Shown one piece after another: positions 1 to 9,040 of a stretch of DNA of 64,000 nt. The stretch lies in NCBI GenBank assembly GCA_016932435.1, contig JAFGCW010000060.1, positions 32,077 through 96,076 of the forward strand. The letters run 5' to 3'. Each line of letters starts with the position of its first letter. Within the stretch, counting starts at the first letter, position 1. Source of the stretch: Dehalococcoidales bacterium. GTDB lineage: Bacteria > Chloroflexota > Dehalococcoidia > Dehalococcoidales > UBA2162. The notes under the pieces are model-generated. The model was not told the origin of the DNA. It saw only the letters and a list, made by a program, of their open reading frames with translations, and made no database searches. The translations under genes and the position numbers were made by a program.

Positions 1-310
1 GAATCTTGATCTCCGTTGATTTAATCATCATTACTGAAACTGATTTATACCTTTGAAACTCTGAAGTGTGTGTATTATAACACAAATGAGTGATTAAGCA
101 GTCGGAATATTGGAATCAATTTACAACCGATCATTTGCATTATCTCTACCATTTTTCAACCAAACCGTACCAAAATTCCACACTTTCTGATATGTACTGA
201 ACGTAAAATTTAATATATTCTATAAACAAAGCAAGGAAAAACCCAATAATCTACCGGTAAAGCTTAACTCGAATACTAATCGAAGAAAAATGCAAAAAGG
301 TGGTAATAAA
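1..310. other. Non-coding leader region of the window
   Basis: No gene is supported here. The stretch is AT-rich with short stop-interrupted frames. The only useful signal is the ribosome binding site AAAGGTGG at about 295-302, which belongs to the small gene starting at 311. Confidence 0.6.
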
Positions 311-496
311 ATGGATAGTACAGAGAAAATCAGGGATATGCTTAAGTTGCTCAAAATGAACGACGACCATTTTCATTACGAACTGGCTAGCCTGGCTGCT
401 AAAGTTAATAATTTTCTTGATGACAGGAACAGGATGTTATCAGGACAGTTGATATCCGTTATGTATGACAGTCTGACCCAACCGTACGAAAAGTAA
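311..496 (+). CDS. Small hypothetical protein (61 aa)
   Basis: I do not recognise a family. The start at ATG 311 is preferred over ATG 290 because AAAGGTGG sits 8 bases before it, inside the longer reading. The product is soluble, helical and mixed-charge, with no signal peptide, membrane segment or cysteine. It starts MDSTEKIRDMLKLL and ends SLTQPYEK. It stands alone, is followed by a strong terminator, and converges with the SIMPL lipoprotein gene. The good ribosome binding site and tight terminator support a real gene. Function unknown. Confidence 0.55.
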   Translation: MDSTEKIRDMLKLLKMNDDHFHYELASLAAKVNNFLDDRNRMLSGQLISVMYDSLTQPYEK

Positions 497-569
497 GACA
501 ATTTAGAAAGTTTGAATAACTTGATCCAAGATAAAACAAACATTTAGGTAATGCTCAGTTTACCTCATT

Positions 570-612
570 AAAAAAAGCAATCCTGCCGAAAAAGGCAGGA
601 TTGCTTTTTTTT
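570..612. terminator. Bidirectional intrinsic terminator
   Basis: A perfect stem (GCAATCCTGCC pairing with GGCAGGATTGC, loop of A-rich bases) is flanked by an A-run on the left and a T-run on the right. It can therefore end transcription from the small gene on the plus strand and from the SIMPL gene on the minus strand, which converge here. Confidence 0.9.
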
Positions 613-637
613 CATCACAGTGGTAGTAGCTATCAGG

Positions 638-1396
638 TTATTTAATAGCGTAGGCTACCTGTATGCTTAGACTGATATCAAGTTCACCAGGACTGATTGA
701 TGTGCTGTAACCGGCTCCTTCGTCATATCCCACAGCAATTCCGGATTTGGTTACTGGTGCGTAATATGAATTCTCTGAGATAAAGGTTGCTGCACCAAGG
801 TCTACATTAGCCAGTTTAGCCAGCTCCTCGGCTTTCTTCCTGGCATCGGTCATCGCTTCTTTCCTGGCTTCATCGTAATATTCGTCCGGGTCATCGATCG
901 AGAAATTAATGCCATTGATCCTGGTCAGATCACCCCCGGCATCTGTGACAGCATCGATAATCGTCCCGACCTTTTCTATATCTCTTACCGTAACCGTCAC
1001 TGTATTGGTTACTCGATAGCCGGTAACAACTTCCTCTTCAGTCTCTCGATCCCATTTACTTACCTGCTGTATGTTGAAATACTGCGTCTGTATATCTTTG
1101 TCCGCTATTCCGCTTGAGGATAGCGTATCCATGACATCGTTCATGGCTGCGGCGGCTTTGTCACGGGCTGTAGCAACGCTGTCGTCCTCAGACTCGATTC
1201 CCAGCCTGATGACTGCAATATCAGGTACTACGCTTACTTCACCCTGTCCGGTGACCCAGATACCGTTCTGTTGACTGCTGAGATTGATATTCGATACTTC
1301 TCCGGATGCGGTACTTCCTTGTTCACAACCGGTAAGCCCGAACAACGTTAGTATTGTTGCCATACCGATGATTACCAGGAACCACTTCTTTTTCAT
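638..1396 (-). CDS. SIMPL-domain (DUF541) lipoprotein
   Basis: Secreted protein of the SIMPL/DUF541 (YggE-like) family, whose biochemical role is poorly defined. The N-terminus is a lipoprotein signal: KKK, a hydrophobic stretch, then lipobox LTGC with Cys24 as the lipidation site. The mature part (about 45-250) starts with the family-typical phrase ITVTGQGEVSVVPD-like (here IWVTGQGEVSVVPD) and contains a central helical region rich in DDSVATARDKAAAAMN. The ribosome binding site GGAGG is 8 bases before the ATG. It lies downstream of the ABC exporter operon but is separated from it by a terminator, so it is probably its own unit. It likely sits on the outer face of the membrane. Confidence 0.88.
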   Translation of the reverse strand: MKKKWFLVIIGMATILTLFGLTGCEQGSTASGEVSNINLSSQQNGIWVTGQGEVSVVPDIAVIRLGIESEDDSVATARDKAAAAMNDVMDTLSSSGIADKDIQTQYFNIQQVSKWDRETEEEVVTGYRVTNTVTVTVRDIEKVGTIIDAVTDAGGDLTRINGINFSIDDPDEYYDEARKEAMTDARKKAEELAKLANVDLGAATFISENSYYAPVTKSGIAVGYDEGAGYSTSISPGELDISLSIQVAYAIK

Positions 1397-1431
1397 TTTC
1401 TTCCACCTCCTGTCCTTTCATATTATATAAC

Positions 1432-1461
1432 GAAAAAGCCGCCGCAAGGTTAGCGGCGGCT
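1432..1461 (-). terminator. Terminator of the MacAB-like operon
   Basis: On the minus strand GCCGCCGC pairs with GCGGCGGC over a 7-base loop and is followed by TTTTT. It lies 20 bases after the permease stop and before the SIMPL gene, so it closes the exporter operon. Confidence 0.9.
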
Positions 1462-1481
1462 GAATAAAATCATTATTTACT

Positions 1482-2705
1482 CTATTCTGAACGTAATGCT
1501 TCAATCGGATTAAGTCGGGACGCGTTCCAGGCAGGATAAAAACCGAAGAACAGGCCGATACCTATAGATACAGAGACGGCAAGTATCACGATATCCGCTG
1601 AAACGAGGGTGTTTACCAGGCCTGACTGCTGAACAAAGAAAGCAGCCACCCACCCGAAGATAACACCGATGATTCCGCCGGCAAGAGTAAGAGATGCGGC
1701 TTCGACCAGGAACTGAACCCAGATATCACGCTCTCTTGCCCCGAGAGCTTTTCGAATTCCAATCTCTCTCGTTCTCTCAAGTACGGATACGAGCATGATA
1801 TTCATCACACCGATACCTCCAACCAGCAAAGCAATGGCTGCTATTGCGCCGAGGAGTATGGTGAGAGTCTGGGATGTCTCTTCCATTGTCTCAGCTATTT
1901 CCTGCATCGACATAATCGTGAAGTCATCATCTACCCCAAGTGCAAGTCTGTGCCGGGTACGCAGGAGTTCCGTAATATCTTCTATTACCTGGTCCGTTTT
2001 GTCTTCATCTGTGACTGTTAAAGCTATTGTTGATACGATATGCTCCCCACGTGATGTTCGCAATTGGGCTATAGATTGTTGTACAGCGGTTAATGGTACG
2101 AATATGGAATCGTCAGGTCCCATAAATCCGCCCTCGGATTCAAGGATTCCGATAACCGTGCCGATTTTAGTGTCAATTCTAACGTTCTCACCGATCGGTA
2201 TTGAATTACTGAAAAGAGTATCGACTACGTTACTGCCGATTACTGCTACTTTCGCTCCCTGGTCATAATCATACTGGGAGAAGAAGACTCCCTGTTCGAG
2301 TTCCAGGTTCATTACCTCAGCATATTCAGGCGTGACGCCAAATACCTGGGCATTAGTATTGGCATTACCATATATAACTTGTGTATAGGTAGAATAATAA
2401 GGAGCTATGTTTTTAACGTATTCGACCTGTTCGGCGATTGCTTCGGCATCTTCATAGGTGAGTGTCTGACTGCTGCCACCTGTAAAACCTTTGAAGGTGA
2501 ATGAACCCGGACTTATAGTGATGAGGTCCGAACCGATACTCTCTATGCTTTCAAGGATTGTGGCTGTCGCGCCTTTCCCAATTGACATAAGTGTGATCAC
2601 TGAAGCGACACCAATAACTATACCAAGCATTGTCAGGAAACTCCGCAGCTTGTGGGTGCTGATTCCCATCCAGACAGTTGATAAAAAACTAACAAATGCT
2701 TTCAT
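1482..2705 (-). CDS. MacB-type ABC transporter permease
   Basis: Membrane subunit of a mechanotransmission-type (MacB/FtsX) exporter. The 407-residue chain has the family layout: a first membrane helix near residues 20-42, a large extracytoplasmic domain (about 45-275), then three helices near 280-305, 330-355 and 365-392. The phrase RTREIGIRKALGA, the typical FtsX-domain coupling segment, lies after the second helix. It carries no ATPase domain of its own; that is the separate gene just upstream, whose end it overlaps by 4 bases. With the adaptor it should export peptides, lipids or drugs; the substrate cannot be read from sequence. Confidence 0.93.
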   Translation of the reverse strand: MKAFVSFLSTVWMGISTHKLRSFLTMLGIVIGVASVITLMSIGKGATATILESIESIGSDLITISPGSFTFKGFTGGSSQTLTYEDAEAIAEQVEYVKNIAPYYSTYTQVIYGNANTNAQVFGVTPEYAEVMNLELEQGVFFSQYDYDQGAKVAVIGSNVVDTLFSNSIPIGENVRIDTKIGTVIGILESEGGFMGPDDSIFVPLTAVQQSIAQLRTSRGEHIVSTIALTVTDEDKTDQVIEDITELLRTRHRLALGVDDDFTIMSMQEIAETMEETSQTLTILLGAIAAIALLVGGIGVMNIMLVSVLERTREIGIRKALGARERDIWVQFLVEAASLTLAGGIIGVIFGWVAAFFVQQSGLVNTLVSADIVILAVSVSIGIGLFFGFYPAWNASRLNPIEALRSE

Positions 2706-3370
2706 TGCTTATCACCTGAAACAACCTCGCCGTCTCTGAAACGAATTATCCTTTGACAGTGACTGGCAATTTCTTCATCATGCGTCACCATAAGCACGGT
2801 AATTTCACGCTCAGTGTTGAGAGAAGTAAGAATGGATATTATCTCTTTTCCGGACTGGCTGTCCAGCTGTCCGGTAGGTTCGTCGGCAAGAAATAGAGAC
2901 GGATTTTTTACCAGAGCACGGGCTATTGCTACTCTCTGCTGTTCACCGCCAGATAGTTCGATAGGCCGGTGTCTTACTCTCTCTGAAAGCCCTACAATAT
3001 CCAATGCCTCCAGCGCACGCTGACGATCAACTCCCCCGGCATACGTCATCCCCAGCTCTACATTAGCCAGTGCGGTCAGCCTAGACAGAAGGTTAAACGT
3101 CTGAAAGACAAAACCAACCTTTTTCCCCCGAATTTCAGCCAGTTCGGTACTTTTCAAGTGGCCGACTTCTTTTCCATCCAAATAATAATCCCCTGAAGTG
3201 GGTACATCGAGGCATCCCAGTAAATTCAGCAGGGTCGATTTACCAGAACCGGACGGTCCCATTATTGCAACCAGTTCTCCCTGTCCTATCTGAAGGTTGA
3301 TTCCGTGAAGAACCGTAAGTTCTCTTTTCCCCATCGTGTATGATTTTCTAATATTTTCTAGACGTATCAT
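2702..3370 (-). CDS. ABC transporter ATP-binding protein (MacB/LolD type)
   Basis: Cytoplasmic ATPase that powers the adjacent permease. All motifs are intact: Walker A GPSGSGKST (38-46), Q-loop FVFQTFNLL (about 88-96), signature LSGGEQ (139-144), Walker B LFLADEP (159-165), D-loop and switch His in VTHD. The 222-residue length is normal for the LolD/MacB-N group. It starts 1 base after the adaptor gene ends and overlaps the permease start, so translation of the three is probably coupled. Confidence 0.95.
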   Translation of the reverse strand: MIRLENIRKSYTMGKRELTVLHGINLQIGQGELVAIMGPSGSGKSTLLNLLGCLDVPTSGDYYLDGKEVGHLKSTELAEIRGKKVGFVFQTFNLLSRLTALANVELGMTYAGGVDRQRALEALDIVGLSERVRHRPIELSGGEQQRVAIARALVKNPSLFLADEPTGQLDSQSGKEIISILTSLNTEREITVLMVTHDEEIASHCQRIIRFRDGEVVSGDKQ

Positions 3371-3371
3371 A

Positions 3372-5030
3372 TTATTTCCTTATAGCAATTCCTGGTCCAA
3401 AGAATCCACCTTGTTGCATTGAACTACTCGACGAAGTGAGAGTAACCTCAACTTCCTCACCTTCACTCAAGCCGCTTATAATTTCGGTATTCTGCCAGTC
3501 ACTGACTCCCGTTTCTATGGTACGTTCCTCAATTGTCCCATCTGGCAGTACTACTTTCACGTAATTCTTACCGCCTTTCATGGTTATTGCCGCACTGGGA
3601 ACGAGCAGTACGTCCGTTACTTCTTCGGTAATGATACTCACGGTTACCGTGAGACCTTCTCTAAGCTGGAAACCGCCTGAAGTGGTTACAGCCTGTCCAA
3701 AATCTCCTGCAGGGAACTGTATAGTACCATCACTGCTGTTTTCTCCGAATGAAAATGCCTTATCTCCGAAGGCAAAACCTCTTCCACCGGAGGATGTTTT
3801 CCCTTCTTCACCTTTAGGCATTTCCGGGAATTCGAAGTTTTTCATTTTTTCTGCCATTTCCTCTGCCTCTTCCTGTGTCATCTTACCGGCTTCGACGGCT
3901 TGTTTGAGCATCGGAGGGAGTTCACCGGATTCGAGGTCTTCAATGGCTTTTTGCATTGATTTTCCAACATCCACGATCATATCATCTGCAGAGCGGATCT
4001 TGATCTTAACCGCATAATTGACCACGCCTTGCTGTATGGTAGCGGTAGGAGAAATCTTGACCACCTCGGCGGGAAGGATCATGGTCTGAGCGGCATCAAC
4101 TTTAGCTGTTGCCGGTATGCCGACAGCAATGTTGAATATATCCATTTCACTCACATAGACTTCGGCTTCGAATTCATCGGGATCGGCAATTTCTAAAGCC
4201 GCTGCCCCTTTCTGGATCGTATTACCTTGAACAAGATTTACTCTGGTTATAAAACCTTCATAAGGAGCTTTTACATTCCAGTCCTGGTTCTGAGCTTCTT
4301 CCAGCGCCACTATCGCGTCGTCGAGCTGCTGTTGCGCGTCTTCGAGTTGACTTTTCTTTATCACCAGTTCTTTTTGTTTCGTTTCCCGTTCTATTTCAAG
4401 ATCAGCAGAGACATCCGCCAGTTTTTTCTCGGCATCAAGCAGAGTGATTTCAGCGATATCCAGTTGTGCTTTTTTCTGGTTATAGTTCCGGATACGTTCC
4501 GGTACGGTCCAGTTATCAAGATATTGTCTTTCAGCTATATCGAAAATCTCCTGGGCAGAAGCGAGAGATATCTTCGCATTAGCTACTACGAGTTCAGCTT
4601 CGGCTTCCTTCTGGTTAGCGTATACCTGACTGTTGACATTATCCAGAACATCCTCTGCATTCTGGTAATTAATTTCTGCTTGTAATAGAGCCTGGTCCTT
4701 TGTCTCAATGCTACGGATTAAGGTTTTCAACTGGTCGTCGCGTTCGGATGTGTCCAGTGTTGCCAGCACCTGCTCTTTTTCAACATAATCACCTTCTTCC
4801 ACAAGAACCTCTTTAACCGTCCCGGTGAGTTCGAAAGCGAGAGTTTCTTTTTGAGAAAGTGCAAGGTTTCCTACCGCCGAAATATCCAGTGAAAGATCAC
4901 CTCTTGTTACGGTCTGAATCACTGTTTGTTCTTCTGTTTCTTCTGGTTCAGCTCCTTTGCGGCATCCTGAAAATATCAACAACATAGCTACTAGGATTAG
5001 GGCTGATAGGGTAATGCGTATGACTTTCAC
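3372..5030 (-). CDS. MacA/HlyD-type efflux adaptor lipoprotein
   Basis: Membrane-fusion (periplasmic adaptor) subunit of the exporter. GTG at 5030 is chosen over the longer ATG at 5063 because AGGAGG lies 6 bases before it and because a lipoprotein signal then begins at once (VKVIRITL... lipobox FSGC). Domains are a split lipoyl/barrel-sandwich (around residues 50-80 and 265-290), a long coiled-coil hairpin (about 80-250) and beta-barrel parts. The chain is 552 residues, much longer than the usual 370-400. The extra is an insert of about 110 residues near 345-455: a charged helical hairpin rich in Met and Glu, then a Gly/Phe/Ser-rich stretch. It ends with SMQQGGFFGPGIAIRK. Confidence 0.9.
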   Translation of the reverse strand: MKVIRITLSALILVAMLLIFSGCRKGAEPEETEEQTVIQTVTRGDLSLDISAVGNLALSQKETLAFELTGTVKEVLVEEGDYVEKEQVLATLDTSERDDQLKTLIRSIETKDQALLQAEINYQNAEDVLDNVNSQVYANQKEAEAELVVANAKISLASAQEIFDIAERQYLDNWTVPERIRNYNQKKAQLDIAEITLLDAEKKLADVSADLEIERETKQKELVIKKSQLEDAQQQLDDAIVALEEAQNQDWNVKAPYEGFITRVNLVQGNTIQKGAAALEIADPDEFEAEVYVSEMDIFNIAVGIPATAKVDAAQTMILPAEVVKISPTATIQQGVVNYAVKIKIRSADDMIVDVGKSMQKAIEDLESGELPPMLKQAVEAGKMTQEEAEEMAEKMKNFEFPEMPKGEEGKTSSGGRGFAFGDKAFSFGENSSDGTIQFPAGDFGQAVTTSGGFQLREGLTVTVSIITEEVTDVLLVPSAAITMKGGKNYVKVVLPDGTIEERTIETGVSDWQNTEIISGLSEGEEVEVTLTSSSSSMQQGGFFGPGIAIRK

Positions 5031-5128
5031 TGGTATCCTCCTGTTCTCATGTTCCAGTATCATCTCGGATAAAAAATATACTGGTACTATGACACAATAA
5101 TGTTAATATAATATTAATGGTAGTATAC

Positions 5129-6472
5129 TCATTTGCGAGTAATCGGTACAGTGAAGCTGAAATTACTGCCTTTACCCTGTTCACTCTCAACTTTTATCTG
5201 TCCGCCATGGGCTTCGACGAGTCGTTTTGCTATCGTTAGTCCCAGGCCACTTCCTCCGGTTGCTCTGGCACGCGATTTATCAATCCTGTATAACCTTTCG
5301 AAAATGTTGTCCAGATCATCGGCGGGTATCCCTTCGCCGTTATCTATTACGCTAACTTCAATGTATTCGTCTACCTGCTGTGCCGAGATAGAAATGGTTC
5401 CTCCGGACGGTGTAGCGGTGATTGCATTTTCTATGAGGTTGTGCAGTACCTGGCTGATACGGTGTACATCAATAGTTATCTCTGGAAGATTATCAGCTGA
5501 TGTGAATTCCAGATTTACTTCTTTTTGTAAAGCCTTTGTCTGCATCATCTGTGCCGTCGTCTCGATTATTTTTCCGATTTCTCCAGGTTCACGTTCGAGT
5601 TTAAGTTCACCTGCTTCAGCAAGACTGAGTTCTTGAAGGTCGTCTACAAGGCGAGTAAGGAGAGTTGCTTCCTCATCCAGTTTTCGAATCGTATCCTGGT
5701 TGGTTTGTATTAGTCCGTCATGAGCTGCTTCCAGGTATCCCTTGATATTGGCAAGCGGATTTCTTAATTCATGAGCGATATCGGCAACCATGTTTTTCCG
5801 CAATTCTTCAGCTCTTCCAAGATTATCTGCCATCGTATTGAAAGTGGTTCCTAACTGGTCGAGTTCAGTGTTTCCATTTACATCAACTCTCTGGGTGAAA
5901 TCACCACTCCCGAGTCGGTTTGCAGCCTGGGTTAACGCTCGAACCGGTGACAGGATCCTGCGTGAAAAGAAGTACGTGAGTATCAGGGCAATGATAATAG
6001 CTATCAGCCCACCCCAGAGAAAATACCGTCCGATAGATTTGAACAGAAGCTGGAAAGACTCTAAGCTCAATTCCGAAGATGATCTCGGTATTATATATAA
6101 TGTACCGAAACCTTCCCTCTGGAAAGGAAATGAAATTACTCTCCCGGGTGAATCCGGCTCGTACTCTCCAGATAATCTACCCTGCGAGTCGGCAACGACT
6201 ATTCCTTCCGAATCTGTAAGTACTATTTGCTGTTCGTAAAGGTTACTCCACTGCTCGATAATAGGCTGAATCCCTTCCCAGTCCCTGTTGATGAAGTAGA
6301 TACGTGTAAGTTCGGATTGCATCCTGAGAGCTCTACTATTATCTATCTGCTCTCTGAACCTTTGTATTTCGTCCCTGGTGGCCTGGTTAACGAAGAAGAG
6401 AACAGCGCCAATTGCAACGAGTATCACAAGAGTAAAGCCAAGTAAAAGTCGAAACTGCAGTTTACCCGTCAT
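5129..6472 (-). CDS. Two-component sensor histidine kinase
   Basis: Membrane kinase that should phosphorylate the regulator encoded just upstream. The start at ATG 6472 (447 aa) is favoured because AGAGGTG precedes it and the first membrane helix follows directly. It overlaps the regulator gene end by 11 bases. Order: membrane helix (about 8-28), extracytoplasmic sensor loop to about 150, second helix (about 155-177), HAMP, HisKA with H-box phrase [12 protein letters not shown], then HATPase with N-box [16 protein letters not shown] and [10 protein letters not shown]. The downstream exporter genes are the likely target, an arrangement known for antimicrobial-peptide or envelope-stress responses; the signal is unknown. 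Confidence 0.93.
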   Translation of the reverse strand: MTGKLQFRLLLGFTLVILVAIGAVLFFVNQATRDEIQRFREQIDNSRALRMQSELTRIYFINRDWEGIQPIIEQWSNLYEQQIVLTDSEGIVVADSQGRLSGEYEPDSPGRVISFPFQREGFGTLYIIPRSSSELSLESFQLLFKSIGRYFLWGGLIAIIIALILTYFFSRRILSPVRALTQAANRLGSGDFTQRVDVNGNTELDQLGTTFNTMADNLGRAEELRKNMVADIAHELRNPLANIKGYLEAAHDGLIQTNQDTIRKLDEEATLLTRLVDDLQELSLAEAGELKLEREPGEIGKIIETTAQMMQTKALQKEVNLEFTSADNLPEITIDVHRISQVLHNLIENAITATPSGGTISISAQQVDEYIEVSVIDNGEGIPADDLDNIFERLYRIDKSRARATGGSGLGLTIAKRLVEAHGGQIKVESEQGKGSNFSFTVPITRK

Positions 6473-7157
6473 CAGGCACCTCTGACAGCTTATACCCCGC
6501 GCCATAAACGGTCTTAATATACCTTGGTTTCGATGGATCGTCCTCCATCTTGCGGCGGATATTCAGTATATGGACATCGATTGTACGGTCGAATCCTTCG
6601 AACCCGTAACCGAGTGCTTTATCGATAATCTCGGACCGGCTGAATACCCTGCCCGGTTCTCTTATCAGAGCGCCCAGCAGTTTGAACTCAATCTCAGTTA
6701 ATGGGATTTCTTTATCCTCAATGGATGCTTCATGCTTCAGGAAATTCACGGTTAGTTTACTATGCGTTATTACTTCAGGACCACGTTCACCCGGCATTCG
6801 TCTCAGTACCACTCTTACTCGTGCCGCCAGTTCACGGGGACTGAATGGTTTAGTAATATAATCATCTGCGCCAACTTCCAGCCCTGTCAGCTTATCCTGG
6901 TCTGTAGATCGCGCCGTAAGCATTATTATCGGCACATCGGATTCCTGTCTGAGTGTGCGGCATACTTCAAGCCCATTTATTCCCGGTAACATCAGGTCCA
7001 GCACTATCAGGTCCGGATGATTCTTACGAGCGAGTTCCAGCGCATCCAGGCCATTATACGCAGTATCTACCCTATAACCGTCACGATTCAAGTAAAGTTT
7101 TACCAACTCTACCGTTTTTTCATCGTCGTCAACGACAAGGACTCGTTTACCTGACAC
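6462..7157 (-). CDS. OmpR/PhoB-family response regulator
   Basis: DNA-binding partner of the kinase. The receiver domain (1-120) has the acidic pair DD near residues 10-12, phospho-acceptor Asp54 in [10 protein letters not shown] and the conserved Lys in ITKPFSP. The winged-helix output domain (about 130-228) ends with the family phrase [12 protein letters not shown]. Start is GTG 7157 with GGGAG upstream. As first gene of a regulator-kinase-adaptor-ATPase-permease series it probably controls this operon. Confidence 0.94.
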   Translation of the reverse strand: MSGKRVLVVDDDEKTVELVKLYLNRDGYRVDTAYNGLDALELARKNHPDLIVLDLMLPGINGLEVCRTLRQESDVPIIMLTARSTDQDKLTGLEVGADDYITKPFSPRELAARVRVVLRRMPGERGPEVITHSKLTVNFLKHEASIEDKEIPLTEIEFKLLGALIREPGRVFSRSEIIDKALGYGFEGFDRTIDVHILNIRRKMEDDPSKPRYIKTVYGAGYKLSEVPDDG

Positions 7158-7240
7158 ATGTTTCTCCCAAAATATGTTCTATTCGATATTATAATTGAAA
7201 TGTTAAGAAAATATTAGTATAGGATATTCTACCAGGTCCC

Positions 7241-7276
7241 AAAAACGGGTAGAGGGGGAATCCCCCCTCTACCCGG
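7241..7276 (-). terminator. Intrinsic terminator
   Basis: A 13-bp GC-rich stem (CGGGTAGAGGGGG-type arms around AAT) is followed on the minus strand by a T-run. It lies just after the stop of the small secreted protein gene and before the response regulator promoter. Confidence 0.8.
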
Positions 7277-7319
7277 CTGTTAGAATCTTTTAAGTTAATA
7301 CGGTATATCCGATATTATC

Positions 7320-7769
7320 TTATTGACTGGGAAGGCATAGTCCATCGAACATCCTCATTCCACCTCTGTCCCGGAAGATGCCGAAGGTTTTGGAGCGAGG
7401 CATATCAGGCATATCAGGTTTATCTTTCATCCACTCTTTAATCTGGTCAGTATACTCTTTGATATCGGGTCTGGATTCCAGCCATCCCTTATATTCGGCA
7501 GCTTTTTCTTCACTAATAATCCCTTCATCAACCAGATTTTGCAGGTATTTATCCAGGGCTTCTTCATGCATTTCCGCCTGTGCCTGTTCGAAAGCATCTT
7601 CTACAGTCTGCTGGTCTATCCCCAGTATGTCCGCTACTCTTGCCATTATTGAATCGGATTTGGACTCATCTACAGAATCCTGTGCCATGGCGATTCCACC
7701 CAGGCTTGCGATGATTATAAGGATAGCGCCCAGCACCATGATGATGAACTTTCTCTTCCTCCACATCAT
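7320..7769 (-). CDS. Small secreted helical protein (YckD/DUF2680-like)
   Basis: A 149-residue protein with a clear signal peptide (basic start, long hydrophobic run ending IAMAQ). The mature chain is charged and helical: a segment resembling a small metal-free helical repeat (VADILGIDQQTVEDAFEQA), then a hairpin around GIISEEKAAEYKGWL, then a Pro/Met-rich linker. The layout resembles DUF2680/YckD proteins, but the match is from memory only. Perfect AAAGGAGGTGATA lies before the tandem ATG codons at 7769 and 7766; a GTG at 7775 overlaps the ribosome binding site and is unlikely. It stands alone between terminators, next to the two-component operon. Role unknown. Confidence 0.75.
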   Translation of the reverse strand: MMWRKRKFIIMVLGAILIIIASLGGIAMAQDSVDESKSDSIMARVADILGIDQQTVEDAFEQAQAEMHEEALDKYLQNLVDEGIISEEKAAEYKGWLESRPDIKEYTDQIKEWMKDKPDMPDMPRSKTFGIFRDRGGMRMFDGLCLPSQ

Positions 7770-7939
7770 TATCACCTCCTTTCACAAATATTCGAGTGTT
7801 CTGAGGTTATTTTATCAATCAAATACTAAAATCTTATTAAGAAAACCCGGAAAATATTCTCCGGAATATGGTTATCGGATGTAATAGTTTTCGACGGATA
7901 ACGTATTACTATGTAGTGGACCGAGTGTATATTCAGACA

Positions 7940-7970
7940 GAAAAGGCCGGCTAAACAGCCGGCCTTTTCT
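7940..7970 (-). terminator. Terminator of the sigma/anti-sigma operon
   Basis: AAAAGGCCGGCT pairs with AGCCGGCCTTTT around a short AAAC-containing loop, giving a T-run on the minus strand. It lies 18 bases after the stop of the anti-sigma-like gene. Confidence 0.88.
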
Positions 7971-7987
7971 GCATTAAGATTACGAGA

Positions 7988-9040
7988 TTATTGTTCTTTC
8001 AGAGATTTAATTGCTATTCCGTAACCTCGCTCTGAAATCTCAATAGCTTTCAGGATAATCTCTCTGGTCGATTCAGGTACTTTATCCAGGAGTTCATACA
8101 AACTCTGGATGTTTGTATAAGCCTGGTTATTGACTGTTATATTCAACTCATCTCTCTTACTTAACCAATGCTTGGTTGACGCTGGTTCAATAGTAATTTT
8201 CGTAGGAGGAATTTCGACATTTACCTCGGGTTTGGTTGGCTGTACTACGATCGGATCTGCGGGTGGTGCCGGAGCTGATTGATTATCAGACGTCTCATCA
8301 TCACCGATATCTTCAGCAGGTATGTCTTCATCACTACCCAGTATTTCATCAGCTGTTACTATTAACGATTGTTCCATATCCGCTTCTTCAGCTTCTTCTG
8401 TTACTACAGCCTTTTCACTGAACATCATGCTACCTTCGCCAGTGGTAGCTCTGTCCGCGTTATCCGATCTGGTGGAATACTCGGCAATATTGTTCAGGTT
8501 GGAATCCAGACTTGCGGCAAGTATTTCTATCTCATCTATATCATTCTCATTCGCCATATAGATAATCTCTTCAACTCTGCGGTCTGCCATCCTGGCATAA
8601 GCTTCGGCTTTTCCCAGGTTGGTAAAGGTGAAGGCAAGCTGGACCTGTTCGGTAGCTCGCTTGACCGGATAGAGGAAGTCATCGGGCATACTTCCCATCG
8701 ACGCGGCGGCGGTGCCACCGGTAGCGATGAGCAGCACCACGATGCCGGCAACTACACCGGTCCAGCGTGGTTGCCAGCCGAATCTGAACAATGACCGACT
8801 TCTCTTTTGATCCGATTCTTCGAGTACCGTGAACAACTCATTTCTGGCTTTAGCCTTGAATTCCTGGTCAGGCTCGAGTGATGAGATCTGGCTGGTTATC
8901 AACGACGCTTCCAGCAATGGTTTTAGTTCGTTCGCATACTGCGGGTAATCAGCGAGACACTGTTCCAGTGTTTCACCGTTGAACATCAGACGATCGAGAC
9001 ATTCATCCAGTATATCGTTAAATTCTTTTTCTTTACCCAT
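7988..9040 (-). CDS. Membrane anti-sigma-like protein with DUF5667 domain
   Basis: Probable regulator of the ECF sigma factor whose gene it overlaps by 8 bases. The cytoplasmic N-terminal part (1-90) is helical and includes ETLEQCLADYPQYANELKPL, typical of this protein group. One membrane helix spans about 94-114. Outside, a DUF5667-like helical domain (about 117-185) begins SMPDDFLYPVKRATEQ. An acidic linker follows, then a Pro/Val-rich peptide at 262-287 beginning DPIVVQPTKP and ending ITIEPA, and a helical tail. That peptide is identical to one in the large surface protein at 18878-21397, though 16 of its 26 codons differ. The anti-sigma role is inferred from gene order and topology; the shared peptide suggests contact with the envelope. 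Confidence 0.85.
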   Translation of the reverse strand: MGKEKEFNDILDECLDRLMFNGETLEQCLADYPQYANELKPLLEASLITSQISSLEPDQEFKAKARNELFTVLEESDQKRSRSLFRFGWQPRWTGVVAGIVVLLIATGGTAAASMGSMPDDFLYPVKRATEQVQLAFTFTNLGKAEAYARMADRRVEEIIYMANENDIDEIEILAASLDSNLNNIAEYSTRSDNADRATTGEGSMMFSEKAVVTEEAEEADMEQSLIVTADEILGSDEDIPAEDIGDDETSDNQSAPAPPADPIVVQPTKPEVNVEIPPTKITIEPASTKHWLSKRDELNITVNNQAYTNIQSLYELLDKVPESTREIILKAIEISERGYGIAIKSLKEQ

